Assembly: GCF_003600625.1 (NCBI RefSeq)
Contig: NZ_CP032489.1
Location: 620,001-684,000 of the forward strand
DNA from: Arachidicoccus soli
Lineage (GTDB): Bacteria; Bacteroidota; Bacteroidia; Chitinophagales; Chitinophagaceae
Length of the DNA stretch: 64,000 bases
Reading direction: 5' to 3'
Both the position numbers and the translations under genes were made by a program. This document shows, piece by piece, positions 42,884 to 52,769 of this stretch. The notes under the pieces were generated by a model. That model did no database searches and was not told where the DNA came from. It saw only the letters and a program-made list of their open reading frames with translations. The stretch's first letter is position 1. Each line of letters starts with the position of its first letter.

Positions 42884-43576
42884 CTATGAATTATTATAAA
42901 CTTTTATTACAGGTTCTCTTACAGCACTTCCTTCTTCACTTGAATAAAAATAAATAGTATCGGCAATTTGAGATGGTGATACCCAGGTGCTGTAATCCGC
43001 ATCAGGCATCGATTCCCTGTTCTGTGGTGTATCTATAGTACTTGGTACAACAACACTCACTACTACATTTTTCCCTTTAGCTTCTGCATTTAGGAGTTCG
43101 GCCAAACGAAATAATAAAGATTTCGAAAAACCGTATGCCAAAGCATTTTTCCCTTTTGAAATATCTAAGCCCTGGCGGGAACCAATTAAAAATATTCTTC
43201 CGCTACCTTGTTTCATCATTTGTAAAAAAACAGGATGAGCAATATTGTAAGCCGTTTCAAAATTAAGTTGAAATTGTTGGAAGATGTCGCTGGTTTTGGT
43301 GGTTGCAATATTGCCCATGGCAAAACCTCCAGCAGTCAATACAGCCACATCAATTACCTTGTGTTTTGTAATGATCTCTACTACAAATTTCTTACAATTT
43401 TCTTCTTGTAATAAATCTAGTTCTACTTCTTCTAGATCTTTTTCGTTGTATTCTTTTTGTTCCTGTTTATTGCGTATGGTTCCGATGACTTTGTAGCCTT
43501 CTTCTATAAATTTTTTAGATACCGCTCGCCCAAGATTACCGGATACTCCTGTTATTATTACTGTTTTTGTCGGCAT
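42884..43576 (-). CDS. Short-chain dehydrogenase/reductase
   Basis: A 230-residue SDR with Rossmann motif TGVSGNLGRAV (residues 10-20) and a catalytic triad approximated by IGSRQG and YGFSKSLLF (Tyr-x3-Lys replaced by Tyr-GFS-Lys, which matches). NAD(P)-binding is also supported by LTAGGFAMG (NAG-like). Substrate is unknown. It is convergent with the E1 gene and followed, after a terminator, by the GH3 gene of the sugar locus. The C-terminus is shorter than in classical SDRs. Confidence 0.88.
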   Translation of the reverse strand: MPTKTVIITGVSGNLGRAVSKKFIEEGYKVIGTIRNKQEQKEYNEKDLEEVELDLLQEENCKKFVVEIITKHKVIDVAVLTAGGFAMGNIATTKTSDIFQQFQLNFETAYNIAHPVFLQMMKQGSGRIFLIGSRQGLDISKGKNALAYGFSKSLLFRLAELLNAEAKGKNVVVSVVVPSTIDTPQNRESMPDADYSTWVSPSQIADTIYFYSSEEGSAVREPVIKVYNNS

Positions 43577-43681
43577 TTTTTATTTTAAAGTTACAGTAAA
43601 TTTATTCATTTCGTCAATAAAAGGCTTCGAGCATTAAGAGAAATAATTGTGTGGGAAAGTGATTAATAGAGAACAAAAATT

Positions 43682-43716
43682 AAGGCTCTTGCAATCTTAT
43701 TTGCAAGAGCCTTTTT
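43682..43716 (-). terminator. Terminator after the GH3 gene
   Basis: A 13-bp stem (AAGGCTCTTGCAA with TTGCAAGAGCCTT) and a 6-base loop, 40 bp beyond the GH3 stop, with a T-rich tail on the minus strand. Confidence 0.75.
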
Positions 43717-43755
43717 AATGGTTCTATATTTTAAAATCCTTTCAGAACCCAAAAA

Positions 43756-46164
43756 CTATTTTGTCATGGTAAAAATACCTTCTATATCGATATCTTGAGA
43801 AGAATGTCCAATCATTACTTTAAAGTCTCCAGGTTCAACCACATGTTCCATCTTTCTGTTCCAAAGCATTAAATCGTCTGGAATAATAGTAAAATGAACG
43901 GTTTTGGTTTCGCCGGGCGTAAAATGTATTCTTTCAAATCCTCTCAGATTCTTTTCAAAAGTAGTAACCGAACTTAGCAAATCTCTCGTGTATAATTCTA
44001 CCACATCATCACCAGCAACTTTACCGGTATTGGTTACATCTACAGCTACTGAAATATTGCCTTTGATATTTTGTGTTTTAGGTGTGATTACTAAATTAGA
44101 ATATTTAAAAGTTGTATAGCTTAATCCAAAACCAAAAGGATAGAGTAATCCTTTAATGCTTGCGCCCGCACCTTTATCTGTTTGGGCATCCGGCTTAGAA
44201 GGAAAGGTAAGTGGTAATTGGCCAACTGATTTTGGAAAAGTAAGTGTCAATTTCCCTCCCGGGTTATAATCTCCAAATAATACATCAGCAATTGCTGTCC
44301 CTCCTTTTGCGCCGGGATATCCTGCGTAAATAATACCTTTAATATATTTATCAATCCAGTTAATGGTCATTGGTTGACTGCCTATTAATACAACAACAAT
44401 AGGTTTCCCGGTTGCATAAATTGCTTTTATCAAATCCAGCTGATGACCCGGTAAATTAAGGCTTGTGCGGCTTTTATTTTCTCCTGCCGTTTTTGTGTTT
44501 CCTCCTAGAGCAACTACCGCTACATCTGCTTGTTTCGCAATTGCAACCGCCGAATCAATTTTAGCTTCTTCATTTTCTGTGAGTGGTTGTGGAAGTATTT
44601 CACTTTCAGGCCAGGTTTTATCAACGAGACTGCAACCTTGCGCATATAGAACTTTATCTTTCCCTAATTTGTTTTCAATACCTTGCAATATATTTACACT
44701 CGGTGTCAGGGATGGTCCATAATGTGTATGTGCATAATCGTCATCGGTTGCATTGGGACCTATGACAGCTACCTTATTTATTGTTTTTGCAAATGGTAAA
44801 ATATTATCATTGTTTTTTAATAAGACCAAACTCTCCCTAGAAGCTCGCAAAGAGACTGCTTGATGCGCTTCGCTATGCACAATCGACTCACTATGTTTTA
44901 TATCCTCTACATAAGGATGATCGAACATGCCTAATTCGAATTTTACTCGTAAAACATCTGCCACACGACTATTTAAAATGCTCATTGGTAATTTATTTTC
45001 TTTCACCAGCTCTCTGGCAGCCATTATCATATTGTTAGGAGGGACAAAAGTCGTGCGCACATTCATACCGGCCATCAAAGCTTGATATACCGCGTCTTTG
45101 AATGAGCTGGCCACATGATGTTTTGTAAATAAATATTCCAAAGCATCACTATCACTTACTACATAGCCTTTAAAACCAAATTTATTACGCAGAATATCTG
45201 TTAACCAATAACGACTGCCGCTAATGGGAATGCCATCGTAATCGTTGTATGAACTCATAACGCCTTTTAGCGGCACTTTCGCCAATACGTGTTCCCAAGG
45301 ATATAATAATAAATCGCGCATTTCCCTTTCAGGAATTTGTGGATCGGTGCGAGCTAACCCTTCACGGGCACCATTGTTGTCGCTATAAACAGCAAAATGT
45401 TTTGCTGTTGCTGCAATCCCTTCTTCTTGCATGCCCCCCGCCATTTGGATGCCCATTTGTGCTACCAAATATGGAGATTCTCCATATACTTCTTCAATTC
45501 TTCCCCAACGCTGATCACGTACTACTCCTAATATCGGGGCATACACATTCGTATATCCCAATGCTTTGGCTTCCATCCCTTCTATTTGACCTTCTTGGTG
45601 TACCAATTCTCTATCCCAAGTCATACCCATATTGATTGCTGTGGGAAAAGAAGTGGTCATACTGGCTTCAACACCTCGAATACCTTCATTGGTAAAATCG
45701 GCAGGGATACCTAGCCTTGTTTGTTCAATAAAAAAACGTTGCACTTCATTCATTCCCCAAATATGACGCGCAATATTTGTGGCAAGTGGCGTTGTTTGAA
45801 ATTTGTCCCAGTTATGGAAGCCATTAAATTCTTCATCAATATTGGCTATGCCATCTTTCCAAATCTCATTTTTCCATTCTGCAGTTGGTAGAGAATCCTT
45901 CAATACACGACCGTAACCATATAGCGTTGCCAATTGACAAGTCTTTTCATCAACAGTCATTTTAGATAATAAATCTTTCACTCTAGCCTCTACCGGTTCA
46001 TTTGGATTTTCATAAATATCCTCTTTACCATTTTTGTTTAAATCTATCCAACCTTTGTGATACATAGATTTGTTTTCTTTAAATCTAAAATGATTTTGTG
46101 CATGGAGGCTGGCAGTTGCAATAGAAGAAAGCAAAATATAGCCCATGAGAAATTTACTTGTCAT
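43756..46164 (-). CDS. Glycoside hydrolase family 3 (beta-glucosidase/xylosidase)
   Basis: An 802-residue secreted enzyme from ATG 46162-46164, with a signal peptide ending near TASLHAQ. A frame start 39 bp upstream would overlap the GH2 stop region and lacks a good signal. The GH3 TIM-barrel domain has GIRGVEAS, KHFAVYSDNNGAREG and the nucleophile segment GYVVSDSDALEYL; the following alpha/beta sandwich contains ILPFAKTINKVAVIGPNA; a C-terminal fibronectin-like domain ends the protein. It probably removes terminal glucose or xylose from oligosaccharides in the periplasm. It lies 17 bp after GH2 in the same operon. Confidence 0.93.
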   Translation of the reverse strand: MTSKFLMGYILLSSIATASLHAQNHFRFKENKSMYHKGWIDLNKNGKEDIYENPNEPVEARVKDLLSKMTVDEKTCQLATLYGYGRVLKDSLPTAEWKNEIWKDGIANIDEEFNGFHNWDKFQTTPLATNIARHIWGMNEVQRFFIEQTRLGIPADFTNEGIRGVEASMTTSFPTAINMGMTWDRELVHQEGQIEGMEAKALGYTNVYAPILGVVRDQRWGRIEEVYGESPYLVAQMGIQMAGGMQEEGIAATAKHFAVYSDNNGAREGLARTDPQIPEREMRDLLLYPWEHVLAKVPLKGVMSSYNDYDGIPISGSRYWLTDILRNKFGFKGYVVSDSDALEYLFTKHHVASSFKDAVYQALMAGMNVRTTFVPPNNMIMAARELVKENKLPMSILNSRVADVLRVKFELGMFDHPYVEDIKHSESIVHSEAHQAVSLRASRESLVLLKNNDNILPFAKTINKVAVIGPNATDDDYAHTHYGPSLTPSVNILQGIENKLGKDKVLYAQGCSLVDKTWPESEILPQPLTENEEAKIDSAVAIAKQADVAVVALGGNTKTAGENKSRTSLNLPGHQLDLIKAIYATGKPIVVVLIGSQPMTINWIDKYIKGIIYAGYPGAKGGTAIADVLFGDYNPGGKLTLTFPKSVGQLPLTFPSKPDAQTDKGAGASIKGLLYPFGFGLSYTTFKYSNLVITPKTQNIKGNISVAVDVTNTGKVAGDDVVELYTRDLLSSVTTFEKNLRGFERIHFTPGETKTVHFTIIPDDLMLWNRKMEHVVEPGDFKVMIGHSSQDIDIEGIFTMTK

Positions 46165-46181
46165 AATTATTAAATTGTGTT

Positions 46182-48215
46182 TTATTGTAAAACCCATTCG
46201 CAACTGTCTTCAAAACGTTGCGAAGTATTAATTGATTTTAAAAGAATTTTATTTTCTCCTTTTTGTAAGAGAATGTTTTCCCATATAACTCGTTTAATAT
46301 CGTCTGGGGTTTTTACACCCATTGATTTTCCATTTACAAATAATTCTATTTGCCCAACGGTGCTATAACCTTTTACTTCTGTTGTAGCCTCCGTTCTTAG
46401 AACAAATCTTTTATCGGTAAGATATAGCATAGGCACAGCATTCCAATTGGCTTTGTAAAAATAAAAAGCATCTTTTTTTATTTTTCTATCATAAGTAACC
46501 AAACCTTTATCATTGATGCCGCGATGATCGCCTTCGTTGCGCTTTGCGGCGCCAAAGTCGGCGAAATTCCAGGCAAATTTTGCCCAAATAAAAGGACGTG
46601 ATTTTAATATTTCCCATTCAGCTTCATGGCAGTCTCTTTGCCATTCTTCTGGATGAAAATGGCTTCTTGGTGTTACCGACTGTATATTTTGCGCATGCTG
46701 ATAAATACTGGCACCGGCACCATATTCGCTTAGTGCGAAAGATTTATTTGGATATAATTTGTGTGTATTATCTGCCCAATCACTCAATGCTGAAAATTTG
46801 CCGCCATACCAACCGTAATAGCGGTTATAAGCCATTACATCTGAAACATTCTGAAGCTTGCTGCCATCTGTGTTGGTAGCGATAGTTGTATAGCGTGTAT
46901 CATCTTCTTTGTGTGCGATTGAATCAAAAGTATGCATCCAATTAAGGGCTTTTTCAGATGGATGAATTTCATTTTCTAATCCCCAAAACATTACCGAAGG
47001 ATGATTGTAATGTTGACGGATCAATTCAATCATCATTTGCTCCAAATTCTTTTTACCCGCTTCATCGGTGGGGATGCCCCCCACAAAAGGAATTTCTGTC
47101 CAAGCGACAATGCCATTTTCATCGCATAAATCGTACATTCTTTGCCCATGTGGATAATGTGTAAAACGCAAAGCATTACCACCTGCTTCTTTTATCAAAC
47201 TGATATCGGTATCGTAATCAGCTTCGCGATAAGCAGATACAATACCCGCTTTGTCCTCATGAAAGCCAAAGCCATGAAGGTCCAGATATTTACCATTGAG
47301 AAAAAACCCTTTATTAAGATCTACTTTAAAATAGCGTAATCCTATTCGTTGCGTTACTTCATCAATTGATTGATGGTTTTGAAGCAATTCAACTTTTGTC
47401 ATATATAGATACGGATCGGCTATACCATCCCATAAATGCGGATTTTTAATCTCTATATTTTGTATCAGGTTATTTTCGCTACCATTTATTTGCGCAATAT
47501 TTGTTTTTATAATTTTGTTGTTGGCATTATAAATGGTTGTTTTTATTTCTAAAGGTGCATGTTGGTTTTGTAAAGAAAGTTTGGTCGTAATTTGCAATTC
47601 GGCTAATTTATTGGTAATCTTTTTTTCTTTGATGAAAACGCCTGGTGAAGCGTAATCTAAGGGCGTGATGCAATTGAGTGAAGTAACTATGAATGATACT
47701 TTTCTATGTAATCCGCCATAAATATTAAAATCTGGATCCAACGGAAACACATCGGGGCGATACGCATTGCTTACTTCTACTTTTACACTATTACTTTTCC
47801 CTATTTCTAAATATTTGCTTATCTCAAAACAGAAAGCTGTGTAACCGCCAATATGTTTACCTACAAAATTTCCATTTAAATAAACATAAGCAACAGAATT
47901 TGCGCCATAAAAATATAAGAAAACACGTTTATTGGTTAATGATCTGTCGGCATAAAAATTATTTTCATAAATGCCTGTAGTTCTTAAGTAATCTGTTTTT
48001 CCTTCGATAGGAGCGAGTGCATTCCAAGAGTGAGGAAGATTTACATATTTTTGGTTGTCTTTGTCTGCGGCGGATTGAAAATTAAATTGCCATGACTTAT
48101 CAAAACTAATTATATCCCTTGAATTATTGGATGCTTTTAATATTGTAGTTGATTGCGCTTGAACACTCCCGAAGATTACCAATAATATGGCAAAAAGATA
48201 TAGAGACTTTCGCAT
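46182..48215 (-). CDS. Glycoside hydrolase family 2 (beta-galactosidase/glucuronidase-like)
   Basis: A 677-residue secreted enzyme with signal peptide (MRKSLYLFAILLVIFGSVQAQ). GH2 domains appear in order: sugar-binding domain (SWNALAPIEGKTDYLRTTGIYE), immunoglobulin-like domain, and a TIM barrel with acid/base WGLENEIHP (about residue 422) and nucleophile FALSEYGAG (about 506). The segment GDHRGINDKGLVTYDRK carries an N-x-K motif at the position used by beta-glucuronidases to bind the uronic carboxylate, so uronic-acid substrates are plausible, though some related galactosidases share the sequence. It heads the GH2-GH3 operon behind a palindromic operator. Confidence 0.92.
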   Translation of the reverse strand: MRKSLYLFAILLVIFGSVQAQSTTILKASNNSRDIISFDKSWQFNFQSAADKDNQKYVNLPHSWNALAPIEGKTDYLRTTGIYENNFYADRSLTNKRVFLYFYGANSVAYVYLNGNFVGKHIGGYTAFCFEISKYLEIGKSNSVKVEVSNAYRPDVFPLDPDFNIYGGLHRKVSFIVTSLNCITPLDYASPGVFIKEKKITNKLAELQITTKLSLQNQHAPLEIKTTIYNANNKIIKTNIAQINGSENNLIQNIEIKNPHLWDGIADPYLYMTKVELLQNHQSIDEVTQRIGLRYFKVDLNKGFFLNGKYLDLHGFGFHEDKAGIVSAYREADYDTDISLIKEAGGNALRFTHYPHGQRMYDLCDENGIVAWTEIPFVGGIPTDEAGKKNLEQMMIELIRQHYNHPSVMFWGLENEIHPSEKALNWMHTFDSIAHKEDDTRYTTIATNTDGSKLQNVSDVMAYNRYYGWYGGKFSALSDWADNTHKLYPNKSFALSEYGAGASIYQHAQNIQSVTPRSHFHPEEWQRDCHEAEWEILKSRPFIWAKFAWNFADFGAAKRNEGDHRGINDKGLVTYDRKIKKDAFYFYKANWNAVPMLYLTDKRFVLRTEATTEVKGYSTVGQIELFVNGKSMGVKTPDDIKRVIWENILLQKGENKILLKSINTSQRFEDSCEWVLQ

Positions 48216-48314
48216 AGTTCAAATAAAAGATTTTGATTTGACGTATAACAATATATGAAAACCTTTACAAGATAATGGATGTTAGCAAGAAAAGGGGTGA
48301 AATGATTCGAAAAA

Positions 48315-48336
48315 TTTACGCAAGCGTTAGCGTAAA
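48315..48336. promoter_or_regulatory. Putative LacI-family operator upstream of GH2
   Basis: A 22-bp near-perfect palindrome, TTTACGCAAGC followed by GTTAGCGTAAA. It lies 100 bp upstream of the GH2 start, between GH2 and the DUF488 gene. A related palindrome lies in the lacI-uxaC intergenic region. Confidence 0.7.
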
Positions 48337-48367
48337 GTATGTCAACTAGATAGTTTCTGGAGAAGTT

Positions 48368-48913
48368 TTAAGGGTTAAATAAGTCCTTTTCGGGGCCATA
48401 GATTAATTCTCCATTTATAATTTTTGCTGCTTGTGTATAAGGATGTTCTTCTAACTTATCAGAAGAAAGAACATGAATAACAGTCCAGTTTTTATTTTTT
48501 AGATAATCTGCAATCATGCTGCGATGGCAACGCCACCAGACTGCTTCTGAACACATAATACAAGTGATTTTAGTTTCAGCAATTTCCATCAATTTCTCTG
48601 CTGCATTTTTAAATTCCGCTGTTTCCATATAGTCAGCATAACCGCGGAAAGACACATTGTGCCATGAGGTATTTTTTGAATCTTTGCTAACCTTTCTTCT
48701 TCCTCCTAAATCTTTAAAATGCACATACTCTATCCCTGCTTCTGGAATAGATATTTCAAGGTTTTCTTTATTAAATTGAGGATATTTTCTAGAGCCTGGG
48801 AAGCTGCGAACATCCACTAATACTTCTATTTTATTTTTGATTAATAAAAATAAAATATTCTCCAAATCTCTTGTGGAATGACCAATGGTATATATCGTTG
48901 ATAGCTTTTTCAT
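48368..48913 (-). CDS. DUF488 family protein
   Basis: A 181-residue DUF488 protein. The family start TIYTIGHSTRDLENILFLLIKNKIEVLVDVRSFPGSRKYPQFN and the cysteine/histidine motif CSEAVWWRCHRSMIADYL are intact. Function is unknown; family members are metal- or nucleic-acid-linked by suggestion only. It starts 7 bp after the LacI regulator on the same strand and so is probably in its operon, although no link to sugar metabolism is known. Confidence 0.92.
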   Translation of the reverse strand: MKKLSTIYTIGHSTRDLENILFLLIKNKIEVLVDVRSFPGSRKYPQFNKENLEISIPEAGIEYVHFKDLGGRRKVSKDSKNTSWHNVSFRGYADYMETAEFKNAAEKLMEIAETKITCIMCSEAVWWRCHRSMIADYLKNKNWTVIHVLSSDKLEEHPYTQAAKIINGELIYGPEKDLFNP

Positions 48914-48920
48914 GCCATCC

Positions 48921-49964
48921 TTATCTCACATTTGTTTCTTTATTCTTTGATGAAGCTCTTATTATTAATTCTGGCATTAATATTTCCATATCAAATGTTT
49001 CCGGTTTTCGTTTTTTTTCTAAAAGAGATATGAGCTGAGTGGCTGCTTTTATACCTATTCCTTCTGACTGTTGTTGTATTACGGAAAGAGAAGGGCAAAC
49101 ATAATCTGTAAGTGGGAAGTTGGAAAACCCTATGAGCGCGATTTCCTCAGGCATCTTTATAGAATTGTCTCTAAAATATCGGTAACAATCTGCAGTTACT
49201 TTATCCCAGCAAGATAATATGGCATCAGGCTTTTCTTTTAATCTTAGGAGCTCTTTCAATACTTTTTCTGTTTCTGAAAAATGAATGCCTCCTAAAGGAC
49301 AATATTTAATATATTGATGCAATGGTTTGATTTGGTTGTCTTTTAAAGCTTCTATGTAGCCGCGATTTCGTTCCTGTACAATATCTAAATTTTTCGAACC
49401 CCCAATAAATGCAATTTTCGTAAAACCTTCCTTAATCAAATGTTCAACAGCTTTGTAAGCTCCCTGATAATTGTCAGAAATGGTTTTATGTGTGGCAATT
49501 TTCGTAGTTACTCTATCGAAGAAGACCATCGGCATTCCTTGTATATCTAAGGATTGGAAATGTGAAATGTCCTTTGTTTCCGAAGCTAATGAAATTAATA
49601 AACCATCTACGCGTGAAGATAAATAGTCAGCCGCTTCCACTTCTCTTTTATATGATTCATCAGTTTGGACTATCGATATCTGGTAACCTTTTTCATAAGC
49701 AACCGATTCGATACCATTGATGACTTGTGAACAAAAGCTATTACTAATTTGACTAATGATAATGCCAATGGATTTATTGCGTTTTGTTTGAAGACTTAAT
49801 GCGATTGGGTTAGGCCTATAATTCATTTTCTTCGCATAATCCATCACCAGCTTTTTTGTTTCTCTGCTAATTTCATGACTATCACGGAGCGCTCTGGAAA
49901 TAGTAGAAACGCTCAACTTTAAATCTTTTGCGATATCTTTTATAGTAATAGACTGAAACTTCAT
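48921..49964 (-). CDS. LacI-family transcriptional regulator of hexuronate locus
   Basis: A 347-residue repressor from ATG 49962-49964; upstream in-frame codons overlap a -7 box. The N-terminal helix-turn-helix is TIKDIAKDLKLSVSTISRALRDSHEISRETKK with hinge YRPNPIALSLQTKRNKSIGIIIS. The periplasmic-binding-protein-like ligand domain covers residues 60-340 (GSKNLDIVQERNRGYIEAL, DAILSCWDKVTADCY). It is divergent from uxaC, with an operator-like palindrome between them. Its likely ligand is a hexuronate or 2-keto-3-deoxygluconate, inferred from context. Confidence 0.93.
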   Translation of the reverse strand: MKFQSITIKDIAKDLKLSVSTISRALRDSHEISRETKKLVMDYAKKMNYRPNPIALSLQTKRNKSIGIIISQISNSFCSQVINGIESVAYEKGYQISIVQTDESYKREVEAADYLSSRVDGLLISLASETKDISHFQSLDIQGMPMVFFDRVTTKIATHKTISDNYQGAYKAVEHLIKEGFTKIAFIGGSKNLDIVQERNRGYIEALKDNQIKPLHQYIKYCPLGGIHFSETEKVLKELLRLKEKPDAILSCWDKVTADCYRYFRDNSIKMPEEIALIGFSNFPLTDYVCPSLSVIQQQSEGIGIKAATQLISLLEKKRKPETFDMEILMPELIIRASSKNKETNVR

Positions 49965-49971
49965 CTTCCAA

Positions 49972-49979
49972 CAAATATA
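49972..49979 (-). promoter_or_regulatory. -7 box (TATATTTG) of the LacI regulator
   Basis: TATATTTG on the minus strand, 7 bp before the ATG at 49964. Confidence 0.5.
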
Positions 49980-50006
49980 CTTATTTCCCTGTTTAGAATA
50001 GAAAGC

Positions 50007-50027
50007 TTTCGGCAACGGTTGCGTAAA
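50007..50027. promoter_or_regulatory. Putative LacI-family operator between lacI and uxaC
   Basis: A 21-bp palindrome reading TTTACGCAACC then GTTGCCGAAA on the minus strand, with perfect GCAAC/GTTGC arms. Its TTTACGCAA half matches the operator-like site at 48315-48336. Position between divergent genes suits control of both. Confidence 0.65.
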
Positions 50028-50128
50028 TAATTATGCAAACTGAATGTAAATTAGATACCGATTTAATTACCTTGCTCATCCACAGAACCTTTTTTTTAAA
50101 AAAACTCATTTAATATAAAATTTAGAAA

Positions 50129-51541
50129 ATGAAACCATTTTTGAATAAAGATTTCCTTTTGGAAACGGAAACAGCTAAATCTCTATATCACAATGTGGCA
50201 TCTAAAATGCCTATAATCGATTATCACTGTCATCTTTCACCTGAGTTAATTGCCCAGGATTATCAATTTAAAAATATTACAGAGGCCTGGCTGGGAGGTG
50301 ATCACTATAAATGGCGGGCAATGCGGGCCAACGGCATAGATGAAAGTTATATTACTGGTGTTAAATCGCCGGAAGAAAAATTTGCCAAGTGGGCAGAAAC
50401 GGTGCCTTATACAATGCGCAATCCTTTATATCATTGGACACATTTAGAATTGCAACGGTACTTTGGGGTATCAGAAATATTAAATAAGCAATCCTCCGCT
50501 ATTATCTATGATACAACTTCAGGGTTATTACAAACGCCGGAATATTCGGTCCGCAACCTCTTAATAAAGATGAATGTAAAGGTTGTATGCACCACAGATG
50601 ACCCTTGTGATGATTTGCGTTTTCATCAGCAACTAAAGAAAGAAGGATTTGAAATCCCTATCCTGCCGGCATTCCGACCCGATGCGGCAATGAATGTGGA
50701 TAATATTAAAGTCTTTAATCAGTATATTGAAAAATTAGAAAAAATTGGAAACGTTTCCATATCCAATTTTAATGATTATATTGCATCCCTAAAATTCAGG
50801 CATGATTACTTTGACGCGAATGGCTGTGGTGTTTCGGATCATGGGTTGGAAGAGATATACGCAGATGATTATACTCAAAGAGAAATTGAAATGATCTTTG
50901 ACAAGATAAGATCAGGAAAGGATATCAGTCCGCAGGAAAACAGGCAATTTAAATCTGCGATGCTGATGCAATTTGCTGAATGGGATTTTGAAAAAGATTG
51001 GGTGCAACAATATCATTTAGGCGCAATACGTAACAATAACATGCGTTTGCAAAATATATTGGGTGCCGATGTAGGATGTGACTCGATCGGAGATTTTAAG
51101 CAAGCAAGATCATTGTCGAAGTTCTTAAATAGATTGGATGAAAGGGGTCACCTGGCAAAAACTATTTTGTACAATTTGAACCCGGCTGATAATGAATTAT
51201 TTGCTACGATGGCGGGTAATTTTAATGATGGAAAAACGATTGGGAAAGTGCAATATGGCGCAGCTTGGTGGTTTCTGGATCAGAAAGATGGTATGACCAA
51301 GCAAATAAATGATTTGTCGAATTTGGGTTTATTGAGTCGTTTTGTTGGGATGCTTACAGATTCGCGTAGTTTTCTTTCTTTCCCAAGACATGAATATTTC
51401 AGAAGAATATTGTGTAATTTATTTGGTAATGAAATTGAAAATGGCGAGATACCCAATGACAAAGAATGGATGGAAGAAATGATGACAAATATTTGTTTTA
51501 ATAATGCGAAAAATTATTTTGGTTGGAATGGTATTATTTAA
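50129..51541 (+). CDS. uxaC: Uronate isomerase
   Basis: A 470-residue amidohydrolase-superfamily enzyme that converts D-glucuronate to D-fructuronate and D-galacturonate to D-tagaturonate. The metal and substrate motifs are intact: MPIIDYHCHLSPELIA (residues 26-41), CTTDDPCDDLRFHQ, LPAFRPDAAMN, FSDHGLEE-like SDHGLEEIYADD and LTDSRSFLSFPRHEYFRRIL near the end. Length is standard. It is the first gene of the eight-gene hexuronate series and divergent from the LacI gene. Confidence 0.97.
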   Translation: MKPFLNKDFLLETETAKSLYHNVASKMPIIDYHCHLSPELIAQDYQFKNITEAWLGGDHYKWRAMRANGIDESYITGVKSPEEKFAKWAETVPYTMRNPLYHWTHLELQRYFGVSEILNKQSSAIIYDTTSGLLQTPEYSVRNLLIKMNVKVVCTTDDPCDDLRFHQQLKKEGFEIPILPAFRPDAAMNVDNIKVFNQYIEKLEKIGNVSISNFNDYIASLKFRHDYFDANGCGVSDHGLEEIYADDYTQREIEMIFDKIRSGKDISPQENRQFKSAMLMQFAEWDFEKDWVQQYHLGAIRNNNMRLQNILGADVGCDSIGDFKQARSLSKFLNRLDERGHLAKTILYNLNPADNELFATMAGNFNDGKTIGKVQYGAAWWFLDQKDGMTKQINDLSNLGLLSRFVGMLTDSRSFLSFPRHEYFRRILCNLFGNEIENGEIPNDKEWMEEMMTNICFNNAKNYFGWNGII

Positions 51542-51670
51542 ACAGAAGAACCTTATAAATTTTGCTTTACCTATTGCCTCCATGTCATTAGAGATCGCAG
51601 CAAGCAAGCTCTTTTGGTTTGTTTTGGTAGATAAAAAAATAAAACTTAGATAACAAAAAAAATAAAATCA

Positions 51671-52714
51671 ATGTCAAAAAAAGTAGTAACATTTGGTGAA
51701 ATCATGTTGAGATTGGCCCCTCAAGGATTTTTAAGATTTTCACAAGCAGATAATTTTGATGTCGTTTATGGTGGTGGAGAATCCAATGTCGCTGTCTCAC
51801 TGGCGAATTATGGAATTCCTGTCGATTTTGTAACCCGTTTACCAAAAAATGATATTGGCCAATGCGCAATGATGGAAATGCGCAAAAGAGGCGTTGGCGT
51901 GGATAAAATTGTTTGGGGAGGGGATCGTTTAGGCATCTATTTTCTTGAAACCGGTGCGGTCAGCAGAGGTAGTAAAGTCGTTTATGACAGAGCACATTCT
52001 GCAATGTCTGAAATACAGTTAGGGATGATCAATTGGGAAAAGGTTTTTGAAGGTGTAGATTGGTTTCATTGGACGGGAATTACACCGGCAATTTCTCAAA
52101 GTTCTGCAGATGTTTGTTTGGAAGCGGTAAAAGTTGCGAGTAAACTTGGAATTACCATTTCAACAGATTTAAATTATCGGGCAAAACTTTGGAAATATGG
52201 TGGCGACAGAGAGGCAATTATGACGGAATTAACTTCACATTGTGACATTATTTTAGGAAATGAAGAAGATGCAGAAATGCATTTCGGAATAAAACCAGAA
52301 GGAGCAGCTGTTCAAACGCACGGTCATGACGTTAAAGCAGAAGCATTTTTATCGGTTTGTCAGCAAATGATGAAAAAATTCCCCAAAGCAAAAAAAGTAA
52401 TTACTACTTTAAGAGGTTCAATTTCCGCCTCGCACAACACTTGGGCAGGCGTTTTATACGATGGCAAAGAAATGTTGCAAACGCGTCAGTATCAAATTAC
52501 AGATATTGTTGACAGAGTGGGCGGAGGAGATTCATTTATGGGAGGACTAATTTACGGGCTTTTAACTTATCCTGATAATGACCAGAACGCCTTAGATTTT
52601 GCAGTTGCAGCATCTTGTTTGAAACATACCATAAAGGGTGATGCCAATCTGGTAACAGTAGATGAGGTGAATAAATTAATGGGAGGCGATGCTTCAGGAA
52701 GAGTTGCAAGATAA
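51671..52714 (+). CDS. kdgK: 2-Keto-3-deoxygluconate kinase
   Basis: A 347-residue PfkB-family sugar kinase that phosphorylates KDG to KDPG. It has the N-terminal VTFGEIMLRLAPQG and GGGESNVAVSLA, and the C-terminal PfkB signature VDRVGGGDSFMGGLIYG with the catalytic Asp (about residue 290). The substrate is inferred from the order of genes and the close relation to KdgK proteins. It lies 130 bp after uxaC. Confidence 0.95.
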   Translation: MSKKVVTFGEIMLRLAPQGFLRFSQADNFDVVYGGGESNVAVSLANYGIPVDFVTRLPKNDIGQCAMMEMRKRGVGVDKIVWGGDRLGIYFLETGAVSRGSKVVYDRAHSAMSEIQLGMINWEKVFEGVDWFHWTGITPAISQSSADVCLEAVKVASKLGITISTDLNYRAKLWKYGGDREAIMTELTSHCDIILGNEEDAEMHFGIKPEGAAVQTHGHDVKAEAFLSVCQQMMKKFPKAKKVITTLRGSISASHNTWAGVLYDGKEMLQTRQYQITDIVDRVGGGDSFMGGLIYGLLTYPDNDQNALDFAVAASCLKHTIKGDANLVTVDEVNKLMGGDASGRVAR

Positions 52715-52769
52715 ATTATAACTGATAATTGATGACTGATTTTTAAAGTTGTCAATAAAAATATATTCT

